Positions 1-15,639 are shown, counted from the first letter of the stretch. The stretch is 64,000 nt of DNA from CAZUDO01 sp964618895 (GCA_964618895.1 CAZUDO010000010.1:102127-166126); one strand, 5' to 3'. The notes: generated from the sequence alone by a model not told the origin. Program-made: numbers and translations.

Positions 1-295
1 GCGCGTACCTGGCGGCTCCCAACCGCCGTTGGCGGATCTCTATCGCGAGGCCTACGGAGACGAGCCGTTCATCGTACTGCGTGGGGAGGGCCCCCCCCCG
101 GAGCTCCGCGAGGTACGGGGCACGAACCGGTGCGTGATCGGCTGGCGTTGGGACGCCGGCTCCGGCCAGGCGGTGATCGTCACCGCGATCGACAACCTTG
201 GCAAGGGGGCGTCGGGCCAGGCGGTCCAGTGTCTCAACGTGGCGCTCGGGCTTCCGGAGACGACGGGACTTGCGGCTGCGGCGCTCGTCCCCTGA
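1..295 (+). CDS. argC: N-acetyl-gamma-glutamyl-phosphate reductase, C-terminal end (partial)
   Basis: The reading frame is open from base 2 and ends at the TGA at 293-295, giving the last 97 residues of a protein whose start lies before the window. The sequence AIDNLGKGASGQAVQ followed by LGLPETTGL is the conserved C-terminal signature of ArgC, the NADPH-dependent reductase of N-acetylglutamyl phosphate in arginine synthesis. The catalytic Cys and NADP-binding domain are outside the window. It converges on lptG with 25 bp between the two stop codons, and I see no terminator-like hairpin there. Confidence 0.93.
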   Translation, partial: RVPGGSQPPLADLYREAYGDEPFIVLRGEGPPPELREVRGTNRCVIGWRWDAGSGQAVIVTAIDNLGKGASGQAVQCLNVALGLPETTGLAAAALVP

Positions 296-320
296 TCCCG
301 GGCGGGCTTCGACCACGGAA

Positions 321-1430
321 TCAGTCCGCGCCGAGCAGGTAGTATCCGCCGAGGAGCGTGAAGACGATGTTGGCAGTCCATGCCGCCAACGCCGGCGGGA
401 GTGCCCCGATCTGGCCAAGGGCGCGCGTGAACGCGACCACCACGAAATAGCCGAACCCGATCATCAGTCCGGTGCCGATACTGGCCGCGAGGCTGCTTAC
501 GCGTGTCCCGGCAGCGGCCAGGGGCGCCGCGAGAAGCATCATGATGAAGCTGGCCACCGGGAGCGCCAGCTTCAGATGGAGATCGACCCAGCTCTCTGAG
601 GCGTCGACACCCTTGTGGCGAAGCTCGCGGATTTGGCGGCGCAGCATGCCGTAGCTCAGTTCCTCAGGTTCGACGGACACGGTGCGAAAGTCGTCGAGGG
701 TTTCCGGGAGGTCGAAGCCCGACGGCGGACGCGGCACCTCCCGGACACCGGTGGAGTCGAATTCGCGGGTCCGCACGTTGTCGAGCCGCCACCCACTCCC
801 CGTCCAGACCGCGGCGGCAATCTCGATGAGCCGGGTCGGCAGGAAATCTGCTCCCGGCTGATAGATGGTGAGGCCGTAGAGGGTCTTCCGATGCAGGCTG
901 ACCCGATCGATCCGGTAGAAGCCCGCACGGCCATGGTACCATACGTCGCGTCCGAGGAAGGCGCTCGCGTCGCCGCGTTTGCGGATGTCGCGATACTCGA
1001 TCTGGTGCCATCGACGAGCGCTTCCCGGGACCACCACCTCGCTCCAGACGAACGCGCCGACGCTGATCGCCGCAGCGACCGCGAGCAAAGGCGTGACGAT
1101 TTGCCAGATGCTCACGCCGCAGGCACGGAGGGCGACGAATTCGTTCTGGCGGGCGAGCAGCCCGAGGCCGACGAGCGCGGCGGCCAGCACGGCGACCGGT
1201 GTTACCTGGGTGATGACCAGCGGAACCTTGTACAGGAACAGGCGCACGATCGCGCCCATGCTGGCACCGTGCTTGAGGAGGGTGCCGAGTCGATCGAAGA
1301 AGTCGGCGATGAGATAGATGCCCACGAACGCCGCCATGGTGAGGGCGAACATCGAGAGGAACTCGCGTCCGAGATGGCGCCCCACAACTGGGAGCAGGGC
1401 CCGACGTTGTTCGCGGCGCAGGGTGTTCAC
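321..1430 (-). CDS. lptG: LPS export ABC transporter permease LptG
   Basis: This 369-residue protein is one of the two inner-membrane permeases that, with LptB2, lift lipopolysaccharide out of the inner membrane towards LptC/A/D. Three membrane helices occur in the first 130 residues (the first about residues 24-47), then a soluble periplasmic beta domain, then three helices at the C terminus, the LptF/LptG layout. I chose the GTG at 1430-1428 because it overlaps the lptF stop (GTGA) and the protein then begins a few residues before the usual N-terminal helix. The frame is open further upstream, but that part only shadows lptF. It lies downstream of lptF in a two-gene operon on the - strand. 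LptF and LptG are paralogues; assignment rests on order and length. Confidence 0.93.
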   Translation of the reverse strand: MNTLRREQRRALLPVVGRHLGREFLSMFALTMAAFVGIYLIADFFDRLGTLLKHGASMGAIVRLFLYKVPLVITQVTPVAVLAAALVGLGLLARQNEFVALRACGVSIWQIVTPLLAVAAAISVGAFVWSEVVVPGSARRWHQIEYRDIRKRGDASAFLGRDVWYHGRAGFYRIDRVSLHRKTLYGLTIYQPGADFLPTRLIEIAAAVWTGSGWRLDNVRTREFDSTGVREVPRPPSGFDLPETLDDFRTVSVEPEELSYGMLRRQIRELRHKGVDASESWVDLHLKLALPVASFIMMLLAAPLAAAGTRVSSLAASIGTGLMIGFGYFVVVAFTRALGQIGALPPALAAWTANIVFTLLGGYYLLGAD

Positions 1431-2608
1431 GATCGCATCGACCTGCGCCCAGGCCGCGGGCGGGTGCGGGCGAGCGCTGCCCGCAGACACTCGAGCCACT
1501 CTCCGCTGCGCTCTCCTGCCGCCTGTGCGAAGAGTGCCGCCCCGACCACGGCGAACACCACGTTGGGCAGCCAGAGGCCGACGATCGCCGGCACGAGATT
1601 CCGCTCGGCCAGCGCCTGCCCTCCCGAGAGCAGGACGTAGTAGACGAAGATCATGGCGAGACTCAGGGTGAAGCCGCGTGCCCGCACGCCACGGACCGGC
1701 TGCACGGCAAGCGGGACCGCGACGAGCCCGAAGACGACACACGCAAAGGGGATGGAGAACTTGCGATGGTATTCCACCAGCTCTCGACCAGACGCGATCC
1801 CGCGGGCGCGATTGCGGCGGATGAGCTGGCGCAGCTCCTGGAGCGTGAGCTCTTTTGGGTCGTCGCGGGTGCGCTCGGGGCCCAGCGTTTGGTGCAGGTC
1901 CAAGTTCACGTCGTAGGACTGAAAGTCCGTCTGATACTCGGCGCCTCCGGGGGTGTCGCTCGTGTGGATGAACCCGTGCCAGAGTCGCAGGGTCAAGGTC
2001 TGGGCGGTGGGGTCGGAGATCATCGCACCGTCACGCGCGAAGATGGTATTGCGCAGTCCTGCGGTGCGCTCGTCGGAGATGAGTACGTGATGGAGGCGGT
2101 CGGTGGTCGCATCGACGGCGTCGGTGTAGATGACGAGGCCCGAAAAGTCGTCGTTGAACACCTGCGGGCGCAATCCGGCGCTCGCGCGCGAGCGGGCGAT
2201 GTCGTAGAGAGCGGCGCGGAGCGAACGGTTGCCCCACGGGCGAACATGGAGGGACAGCCCTGCCGTGGCGAGCGTTGCCAGCAGGACGAACACCGCGATG
2301 GGCGGGAGGAGCTGGTACAGACTCAAGCCGGAGCTGCGCAGTGCGACGAGCTCTCCGTCTGCCGACAGGCGCCCGAGGGCAATCAGGATGGCCAGCAGCA
2401 TGGCCATCGGGACGGTGACCTCCAGGAACGCAGGCATGATGTACGAAAACAAGCGGAGGATGCTGAGGGGCGGGACGCCGCGGCTGACGACCAGCTCGAT
2501 CAGCTTGAGCAGGCGGGCGATCAGCAGCACGAACGTGAACACGCACAGGCCGAACACGAACGGGACGAGTATCTCGCGAAAGAGATACCGGTGGATGATC
2601 GTCCTCAC
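1427..2608 (-). CDS. lptF: LPS export ABC transporter permease LptF
   Basis: A 393-residue partner permease of LptG. The N terminus (HRYLFREILVPFVFGL) leads straight into the first membrane helix. A conserved RLSADGELVALRSSG segment, the coupling helix that contacts the LptB ATPase, follows near residue 95. A periplasmic beta domain and three C-terminal helices complete the fold. The start is taken as GTG 2608-2606; no other start codon gives a normal N terminus. No Shine-Dalgarno sequence precedes it, and a promoter-like pair (TTGTCC, 17 bp, TACAGC, read on the - strand) would place the transcript start at or beside the start codon. Its stop overlaps the lptG start by 4 bp. Confidence 0.93.
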   Translation of the reverse strand: MRTIIHRYLFREILVPFVFGLCVFTFVLLIARLLKLIELVVSRGVPPLSILRLFSYIMPAFLEVTVPMAMLLAILIALGRLSADGELVALRSSGLSLYQLLPPIAVFVLLATLATAGLSLHVRPWGNRSLRAALYDIARSRASAGLRPQVFNDDFSGLVIYTDAVDATTDRLHHVLISDERTAGLRNTIFARDGAMISDPTAQTLTLRLWHGFIHTSDTPGGAEYQTDFQSYDVNLDLHQTLGPERTRDDPKELTLQELRQLIRRNRARGIASGRELVEYHRKFSIPFACVVFGLVAVPLAVQPVRGVRARGFTLSLAMIFVYYVLLSGGQALAERNLVPAIVGLWLPNVVFAVVGAALFAQAAGERSGEWLECLRAALARTRPRPGRRSMRS

Positions 2609-2614
2609 CGGAAC

Positions 2615-2643
2615 GCTGTAGCCGATGAGCCGGAGACGGACAA
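2615..2643 (-). promoter_or_regulatory. candidate promoter for lptFG
   Basis: On the - strand TTGTCC (2643-2638) and TACAGC (2620-2615) are separated by 17 bp. They match 4/6 and 3/6 of the sigma70 consensus. Only 6 bp lie between the -10 element and the lptF GTG, so initiation would give a leaderless mRNA. The element lies inside the first codons of rlmB. Weak evidence by itself. Confidence 0.35.
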
Positions 2644-3386
2644 CTCGACCCCACCTGCCGCGGGCCGATGGGGGCGCGCTCGTCGTGTACGGCGTGAATG
2701 CCGTTCGGGAGCTGCTGCGCACGGGCGGACCCGTGGCACGGGTCGTCCTGGCGCGCGGGCCGGGCGAGGGCGAGATCGCCGCGCTGGCGGCGAGTCGTGG
2801 CGTCCCGTCCGAACGCGCGGAACGCGGCGTGCTCGATCAGCTTGCCCGTTCGCCGTCGCACCAGGGCGTCGTCGCCGTCGCGCCACCGTTCCGCTACTGT
2901 CCCCTGGAGGATATGCTGGACCCGGGCCGGCCGAGCGTCCTCCTGCTCGATGGTGTGCAGGACCCGCGGAACTTGGGGGCCATTCTCCGTACGGCCCGCA
3001 GTGCGGGGGTCGGGGGGGTCATCCTCCCCAGAGACCGGAATGTGGGAATCACGTCTGTGGTCGCCGCCGCCTCGGCCGGACACGTCTTTGGTCTACCCAT
3101 TGCCCAAGTGACCAACCTGGTCCGCGCGATGGAGGCCCTCAAGCGGGCCGGGTATTGGCTCGTTGGCCTCGCACCGCGGGGGGGGACGTCCCTGTACGAC
3201 CTGTGCCCGCCGGGGCGTCCGGCGTTGGTGGTTGGCGGGGAGGGCGAGGGGCTCCGCGCGCTCGTCACCCGGCACTGTGATTTCACGGTCTCGATCCCGA
3301 TGGCATCGGGAGTCGAGTCGCTCAACGTGTCGGTGGCCGTCGCGGTGGCACTTTACGACCTGACCGTGCGTCGGGCCACTGCATAA
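2625..3386 (+). CDS. rlmB: 23S rRNA 2'-O-ribose methyltransferase (RlmB/TrmH family)
   Basis: A 253-residue SpoU-family methyltransferase predicted to methylate the ribose of G2251 in 23S rRNA using S-adenosylmethionine. All three family motifs are visible: DPRNLGAILRTA near residue 109, LVVGGEGEGLR near residue 202, and IPMASGVESLNVSVAVAVALY at the C terminus, which form the trefoil knot that binds AdoMet. The N-terminal substrate-binding domain begins VVYGVNAVRELL. The start is ATG 2625; the first 17 residues are Arg-rich and not conserved, so a start nearer 2685 is possible. It diverges from lptF and precedes the tRNA/ribosomal supercluster. Separating RlmB from close TrmH relatives needs a family tree. 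Confidence 0.9.
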   Translation: MSRRRTTRPHLPRADGGALVVYGVNAVRELLRTGGPVARVVLARGPGEGEIAALAASRGVPSERAERGVLDQLARSPSHQGVVAVAPPFRYCPLEDMLDPGRPSVLLLDGVQDPRNLGAILRTARSAGVGGVILPRDRNVGITSVVAAASAGHVFGLPIAQVTNLVRAMEALKRAGYWLVGLAPRGGTSLYDLCPPGRPALVVGGEGEGLRALVTRHCDFTVSIPMASGVESLNVSVAVAVALYDLTVRRATA

Positions 3387-3410
3387 CGCGGTTTGGTCCA
3401 AGCGACGACC

Positions 3411-3439
3411 TTGACAGCTCAGGGGGGCCAGAGTAGAAA
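3411..3439 (+). promoter_or_regulatory. strong sigma70-type promoter of the tRNA-rpmG-secE-nusG transcript
   Basis: TTGACA (3411-3416, perfect consensus) and TAGAAA (3434-3439, 4/6) are separated by exactly 17 bp, in an intergenic stretch after rlmB. Transcription would start near 3446, giving a leader of about 130 bases before the first tRNA. It is the only good promoter seen between rlmB and nusG and suits a stable-RNA/ribosomal operon. Confidence 0.75.
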
Positions 3440-3536
3440 ACGCCGTTTACGAAATCGGCAGAGGGAAAACGCTCCACGGCAACCATCTCACGGCGAGGTC
3501 GCAGAGGGGTGCGGGGGAGGGTTGTGCGGGAGAAAG

Positions 3537-3544
3537 TCTTTCAA
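3537..3544 (+). promoter_or_regulatory. boxA-like antitermination element
   Basis: TCTTTCAA, preceded by AG, matches the TCTTTNAA core of the bacterial rrn boxA sequence bound by NusB-NusE (S10). It lies in the predicted leader RNA 32 bases before tRNA-Thr. No clear boxB hairpin was identified, and an 8-base match can arise by chance. Confidence 0.3.
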
Positions 3545-3575
3545 CGCCGCGCGCCGGGGCAGCGCGAAGCGGGCG

Positions 3576-3650
3576 GCCGATGTAGCTCAGGGGTAGAGCA
3601 GCTGACTTGTAATCAGCAGGTCGTCGGTTCGACTCCGACCATCGGCTCCA
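3576..3650 (+). tRNA. tRNA-Thr (anticodon TGT)
   Basis: The acceptor stem GCCGATG pairs with CATCGGC. The anticodon stem GCTGA/TCAGC encloses the loop CTTGTAA, with anticodon TGT at 3608-3610, and the T-arm GTCGG-TTCGACT-CCGAC is complete. Discriminator T and an encoded CCA (3648-3650) follow. This is the only tRNA of the five here with CCA in the DNA. First of four closely spaced tRNA genes. Confidence 0.96.
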
Positions 3651-3691
3651 GCCGGCCGAGCGGTATCAAATCACATTCATCCAAAATGTCT

Positions 3692-3774
<83 letters not shown>

Positions 3775-3797
3775 TAGCCGGAACACACACATGCGCT

Positions 3798-3870
3798 GCG
3801 GGAGTAGCTCAGTTGGTAGAGCGCGAGCCTTCCAAGCTCGGGGTCGCGGGTTCGAGTCCCGTCTCCCGCT
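3798..3870 (+). tRNA. tRNA-Gly (anticodon TCC)
   Basis: The acceptor stem GCGGGAG pairs with CTCCCGC. The anticodon stem CGAGC/GCTCG encloses CTTCCAA with anticodon TCC at 3831-3833, and the T-arm GCGGG-TTCGAGT-CCCGT closes with one wobble pair. CCA is not encoded. Confidence 0.96.
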
Positions 3871-3895
3871 CCTGGGGAGCGGCATGGCGACATAT

Positions 3896-3968
3896 GCCCA
3901 CGTAGCTCAGTTGGCAGAGCACTTCCTTGGTAAGGAAGAGGTCACCGGTTCGACTCCGGTCGTGGGCT
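3896..3968 (+). tRNA. tRNA-Thr (anticodon GGT)
   Basis: The acceptor stem GCCCACG pairs with CGTGGGC. The anticodon stem CTTCC/GGAAG encloses TTGGTAA with anticodon GGT at 3929-3931, and the T-arm is ACCGG-TTCGACT-CCGGT. CCA is not encoded. With the TGT species upstream, two Thr acceptors are made from one transcript. In E. coli the equivalent thrT gene is followed by tufB; here rpmG follows after 40 bases. Confidence 0.96.
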
Positions 3969-4008
3969 TGGGGAACCGCCGGGGCGGCAAGGGCGAGGGG
4001 CGAGGCCG

Positions 4009-4161
4009 ATGCGCGACCTGATCACGCTCGTGTGCGATGGCTGTAGGCGCAAGAACTACACAAGCACTAAGAACAAGAAAACGACGACCGACAAGCTGGC
4101 GTTCCGCAAGTTCTGCCCGGCCTGTCGGAGCCATACGCTCCACAAGGAGGGGAAGGTCTAG
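4009..4161 (+). CDS. rpmG: 50S ribosomal protein L33 (zinc-binding form)
   Basis: A 50-residue protein beginning MRDLITLVCDGCRRKNY. It has the two CxxC pairs (Cys9/12 and Cys36/39) of the zinc-ribbon C+ form of L33, plus the family segment KNKKTTTDKLAFRKFCPACR. L33 sits at the 50S E-site near the L1 stalk. It is placed between tRNA-Thr and tRNA-Trp, so the mRNA part must be released by tRNA processing on both sides. A purine-rich GGGGCGAGG lies just before the ATG. Confidence 0.96.
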   Translation: MRDLITLVCDGCRRKNYTSTKNKKTTTDKLAFRKFCPACRSHTLHKEGKV

Positions 4162-4191
4162 GGCAGGAGCCGGGCGGCAGTCCGGTGTGCG

Positions 4192-4265
4192 GGGTCAGTA
4201 GCTCTAACGGCTAGAGCACCGGACTCCAAATCCGGGGGTTGCAGGTTCGAATCCTGCCTGACCCG
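4192..4265 (+). tRNA. tRNA-Trp (anticodon CCA)
   Basis: The acceptor stem GGGTCAG pairs with CTGACCC, discriminator G. The anticodon stem CCGGA/TCCGG encloses CTCCAAA with anticodon CCA at 4226-4228, and the T-arm is GCAGG-TTCGAAT-CCTGC. The 3' CCA is not encoded. The gene ends only 12 bases before the secE start codon, an arrangement (tRNA-Trp-secE-nusG) common in bacteria but unusually tight here. Confidence 0.96.
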
Positions 4266-4277
4266 CCTACACCATCT

Positions 4278-4490
4278 ATGAATGCTCTGGAGTCATTGAA
4301 ACAGCCCGTCGCACGCTCCCGGGAGTTCCTGGAGGAGTGCTGGGCGGAGCTCAAGAAGGTTCATTTCCCGTCGCGCAAGGAGACGCAGGCGGCGACGCTC
4401 GTCGTGATCGTCGGCGTCGTCGTGGTGGCTCTGTATCTGGGACTGGTGGATACCCTTCTCACATGGATCATTCGCAGGGCGCTCGGTTGA
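4278..4490 (+). CDS. secE: preprotein translocase subunit SecE
   Basis: A 70-residue single-span SecE that clamps SecY in the SecYEG channel. The amphipathic cytoplasmic helix carries the conserved FLEECWAELKKVHFPSRKE signature (about residues 17-35), followed by one membrane helix (about 39-60). The start is ATG 4278; a longer in-frame reading from 4239 would translate the tRNA and is rejected. No ribosome-binding site fits in the 12 bases between tRNA-Trp and this ATG. The stop TGA shares bases with the nusG start (TGATG). Confidence 0.95.
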   Translation: MNALESLKQPVARSREFLEECWAELKKVHFPSRKETQAATLVVIVGVVVVALYLGLVDTLLTWIIRRALG

Positions 4491-5041
4491 TGGTGCAGGA
4501 GCACGAGCGGGCCTGGTACGTGGTGCACACGTACTCTGGCTACGAGCACAAGGTGAAGGCCGCACTCGAGGAGCGTATCCGGGGGCTCGGGAAGCCGGAG
4601 CTGTTCGGTGAGATACTGGTCCCGTCCGAGAAGGTCGTCGAATTGGTGAAGGGCAAGAAGCGCACGTCGTCACGCAAGTTCTTCCCGGGGTACATTCTCG
4701 TCAACATGCTCCTCAGCAACGAGACCTGGCACATTGTGAAGTCGACGCCGAAGGTCACGGGCTTCCTCGGGGGCGCGACCGATCCCAGCACCATCCCCTC
4801 GATCTCCGAAGCGGAGGTGCGAGAGATCACGCATCAGATGGCCGAGGGGGCGGTAAAGCCGAAGCCGAAGGTGCTGTTCGAACAGGGCGAGCAGGTGAAG
4901 GTGATCGACGGTCCATTCCAGGAGTTCAACGGCGTGGTCGAGGAAGTGAAGCCCGACAAGGGCAAGTTGCGGGTGCTGATCAGCATCTTCGGGCGCGCTA
5001 CGCCGGTCGAGCTCGACTTCGTTCAGGTTGAGAAGGCGTAG
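4490..5041 (+). CDS. nusG: transcription termination/antitermination protein NusG
   Basis: A 183-residue NusG. The NGN domain begins AWYVVHTYSGYEHKVK and binds the RNA polymerase clamp helices. The C-terminal KOW domain (QVKVIDGPFQEFNGVVEEV) contacts Rho or ribosomal S10. ATG 4490 is chosen because it overlaps the secE stop (TGATG), implying coupled translation; ATG 4463 in the same frame would add nine unconserved residues. Part of the classic secE-nusG-rplK gene order. Confidence 0.96.
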   Translation: MVQEHERAWYVVHTYSGYEHKVKAALEERIRGLGKPELFGEILVPSEKVVELVKGKKRTSSRKFFPGYILVNMLLSNETWHIVKSTPKVTGFLGGATDPSTIPSISEAEVREITHQMAEGAVKPKPKVLFEQGEQVKVIDGPFQEFNGVVEEVKPDKGKLRVLISIFGRATPVELDFVQVEKA

Positions 5042-5058
5042 GAAGGCGTAGGCACGGA

Positions 5059-5481
5059 ATGGCGAAGAAGGTCGTTGCCGAGATCAAGCTGCAGATTCCC
5101 GCCGGGCAGGCGACCCCCAGCCCGCCGGTCGGTCCCGCGCTCGGGCAGCGCGGAGTCAACATCATGGAGTTCTGCAAGACGTTCAATGCGCAGACGCAGG
5201 CGCAGGCGGGGCTGATCATCCCAGTGATCATCACCGTGTACGCCGACCGTTCGTTCACGTTCGTCACCAAGACCCCACCGGCCGCCGTACTGCTCAAACG
5301 TGCCGCCGGGATCGAGAAGGGATCGGGCGAGCCCGGCAAGAACAAGGTTGGGACGGTTACTCGTGCTCAGGTCGAGGAGATCGCCCGACTCAAGATGCCC
5401 GATCTGACGGCGGCCACCGTCGAGCAGGCGATGAAGACGATCGAAGGAACGGCCCGGAGCTTGGGGCTCGAGGTGGTGTAG
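5059..5481 (+). CDS. rplK: 50S ribosomal protein L11
   Basis: A 140-residue L11, normal length. The N-terminal domain contains PPVGPALGQRGVN, the proline-rich segment at the thiostrepton/GTPase-centre site. The C-terminal domain, which binds 23S rRNA helices 43/44, ends with LEVV. L11 shapes the GTPase-associated centre used by EF-Tu and EF-G and is needed for RelA sensing. It starts 17 bp after nusG and ends 8 bp before rplA. Confidence 0.97.
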   Translation: MAKKVVAEIKLQIPAGQATPSPPVGPALGQRGVNIMEFCKTFNAQTQAQAGLIIPVIITVYADRSFTFVTKTPPAAVLLKRAAGIEKGSGEPGKNKVGTVTRAQVEEIARLKMPDLTAATVEQAMKTIEGTARSLGLEVV

Positions 5482-5489
5482 GGACCCCT

Positions 5490-6197
5490 ATGGCACGCAA
5501 AGGCAAGCGATATCGGAAGGCGATCGTCACCATCGACCGCTCGCGGCGATATGCCCTCGACGAAGCGATCCGCACCCTCACGGCGGCTCCTGGGGCAGCC
5601 AAGTTCGACGAGACCGTCGAGCTGGCGGTCAAGCTGGGTGTCGATCCGCGGCAGGCCGATCAGAACGTCCGAGGCACGGTCGTGCTTCCGCACGGGACGG
5701 GCAGGTCGGTGCGGGTCGTGGTGTTCGCCAAGGGCGAGAAAGCGAAAGAGGCGGCCGACGCAGGAGCCGATCACGTCGGCGCCGACGACCTCGCGAAGAA
5801 GATCCAGGACGAGCAGTGGCTCGAATTCGACACCGCCATCGCCACGCCCGACATGATGGGCACCGTCGGACGCCTCGGGAAGATCCTGGGACCGCGCGGG
5901 TTGATGCCCAATCCCAAGGTCGGTACGGTCACCTTCGACGTAGGCAAGGCCGTTCGTGAGGTGAAGGCCGGCAAGGTCGAGTTCCGGGTCGAAAAGGCGG
6001 GGATCGTCCACGTGGCGATCGGCAAGCGAAGCTTCGGCGCCGAGAAGCTGTTCGACAACGCCCAGGCGTTGCTGAGCAGCCTGATCCGGGCGAAGCCCGC
6101 CGCTGCGAAGGGCAACTACATCCAGAGCATTGCGGTGTCGACGACGATGGGGCCGTCTGTGCGCATCGATCCGGCGACGGCGCGCGTGGCCGCCTGA
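5490..6197 (+). CDS. rplA: 50S ribosomal protein L1
   Basis: A 235-residue L1 that forms the mobile stalk releasing E-site tRNA. The hallmark GKILGPRGLMPNPKVGTVT is present in domain II, and the N terminus (KRYRKAIVTIDRSRRY) is typical. L1 is a known translational repressor of rplK-rplA in other bacteria, but the 17-bp nusG-rplK gap leaves little room for a separate L1-binding leader. Confidence 0.97.
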   Translation: MARKGKRYRKAIVTIDRSRRYALDEAIRTLTAAPGAAKFDETVELAVKLGVDPRQADQNVRGTVVLPHGTGRSVRVVVFAKGEKAKEAADAGADHVGADDLAKKIQDEQWLEFDTAIATPDMMGTVGRLGKILGPRGLMPNPKVGTVTFDVGKAVREVKAGKVEFRVEKAGIVHVAIGKRSFGAEKLFDNAQALLSSLIRAKPAAAKGNYIQSIAVSTTMGPSVRIDPATARVAA

Positions 6198-6220
6198 CGG
6201 CAGGGCGAGCAGGGAGCATC

Positions 6221-6757
6221 ATGCGGCGGGCAGAGAAGGTCGATGCGGTCCAGAATCTCGAAGGCGAGCTCCAGCGCGCGACGGTGACCGTGGTCGCCGA
6301 GTACCGCGGGCTGACGGTGACCGAGATGAACCGCCTGCGGCGCGCGGTGCGGGAGGCGGACGGTCGCTTCCGGGTGGCCAAGAACACGCTGGCCAGGCGG
6401 GCGGCGTCAGTGGGCCGGCACGAGAAGCTGGCCCCCATGTTGCGTGGTCCCCTCGCCCTCATCATGGGCTTCCGGGATCCGGTGGCACTCGCCAAGCTGG
6501 CGGTCAAGTTCGCGGCGGAGCTGCCCAAGCTCGAGATCAAGGGCGCGGTGCTCGACGGCGAGTTGCTGCCCGCGGCGGAAGTGAAGGCGTTGGCCACCCT
6601 GCCCTCGCGCGAGGTGCTGCTGGCCCAGCTTTTGGGCCTGCTGCAAGCGCCGGCAACGCAGCTGGTGCGGACCATCAACGAGCCCGCGGCATCTCTGGCG
6701 CGCCTGGTCGATGCGCTCGGCAAGCGCAGCGCTCCGGCGTCCGATGGTGCGGCGTGA
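6221..6757 (+). CDS. rplJ: 50S ribosomal protein L10
   Basis: A 178-residue L10, the base of the L7/L12 stalk. The N-terminal domain (AEYRGLTVTEMNRLRRAVREA, VAKNTLARRA) binds 23S rRNA, and the C-terminal helix that carries L7/L12 dimers is Ala/Leu-rich. A purine-rich AGGGAG precedes the ATG. Only 23 bp separate it from rplA, so the long L10-binding leader known from E. coli cannot be accommodated between the genes. Confidence 0.96.
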   Translation: MRRAEKVDAVQNLEGELQRATVTVVAEYRGLTVTEMNRLRRAVREADGRFRVAKNTLARRAASVGRHEKLAPMLRGPLALIMGFRDPVALAKLAVKFAAELPKLEIKGAVLDGELLPAAEVKALATLPSREVLLAQLLGLLQAPATQLVRTINEPAASLARLVDALGKRSAPASDGAA

Positions 6758-6804
6758 ATGCGTTTGGACAGAATAGGTTCTAGCGAAAAAGGAGTGGCAT
6801 TCGA

Positions 6805-7185
6805 ATGGAAGTGACCCGGGAGCAGGTAAAGGACTTTCTCAAGAACATGAGCCTGATGGACGCTGCGGCGCTCGTGAAAGAGCTCGAAGCCGAGCTGGGC
6901 GTGTCGGCGGCGGCACCGGTCGCTGTGGCGGCGGCCCCCGCGGCGGGCGCCGGGGCGGCGGCAGTACCCGAGAAGGAAGACTTCACGGTCGTCCTCACCG
7001 GCGCGGGCGAAAAAAAGATCCAGGTCATCAAGGTGGTGCGTGAGCTGACCAGCCTCGGCCTGAAGGAGGCGAAGGACCTCGTCGACGGAGCCCCCAAGGC
7101 CGTCAAGGAGGGTGTGCCGAAGGCCGAGGCCGAGAGCATGAAGAAGAAGCTCGAGGACGCCGGTGGAACGGTCGAGTTGAAGTAG
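6805..7185 (+). CDS. rplL: 50S ribosomal protein L7/L12
   Basis: A 126-residue acidic stalk protein that recruits translation GTPases. The N-terminal dimerisation segment (LKNMSLMDAAALVKELEAEL) is followed by an Ala/Gly/Pro hinge (about residues 36-54). The C-terminal factor-binding domain shows KIQVIKVVRELTSLGLKEAK and LVDGAPKAVKEGV. AAAGGAG about 10 bases upstream is a good ribosome-binding site, as suits a protein made in excess over L10. Confidence 0.97.
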   Translation: MEVTREQVKDFLKNMSLMDAAALVKELEAELGVSAAAPVAVAAAPAAGAGAAAVPEKEDFTVVLTGAGEKKIQVIKVVRELTSLGLKEAKDLVDGAPKAVKEGVPKAEAESMKKKLEDAGGTVELK

Positions 7186-7225
7186 TGTTCGGCGGCAGCG
7201 CACAGCAGGCGAGGTGACAAGATAT

Positions 7226-11359
<4,134 letters not shown>

Positions 11360-11386
11360 GGTCGGGAAGGACGGGTCCGCCGAACC

Positions 11387-15547
<4,161 letters not shown>

Positions 15548-15559
15548 GAGGCCGTACGT

Positions 15560-15588
15560 TTGACACTCGATCGGAACACACGTAGAGA
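15560..15588 (+). promoter_or_regulatory. candidate promoter of the str operon (rpsL)
   Basis: TTGACA (15560-15565) and TAGAGA (15583-15588) are 17 bp apart in the 92-bp rpoC-rpsL gap. The -35 element is perfect and the -10 element matches 3/6, the same pattern as the promoter at 3411. Transcription from about 15595 would give a leader of roughly 45 bases. Confidence 0.6.
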
Positions 15589-15639
15589 ACTCGTTTTCGC
15601 TTCTGGGGCAGGTCTCTAAGAGGGTCCGAGCACGATCCG

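Noticed and set aside
1766..3280. 504-codon + strand frame across lptF and into rlmB
   Set aside because: Its product is low-complexity and polar with no recognisable domain; the membrane protein LptF on the - strand and the rlmB frame are clearly the real genes.
4337..4489. Upstream extension of nusG to 4337 or 4463
   Set aside because: The added residues translate secE in another frame and are not conserved; the TGATG overlap at 4490 gives the normal NusG start.
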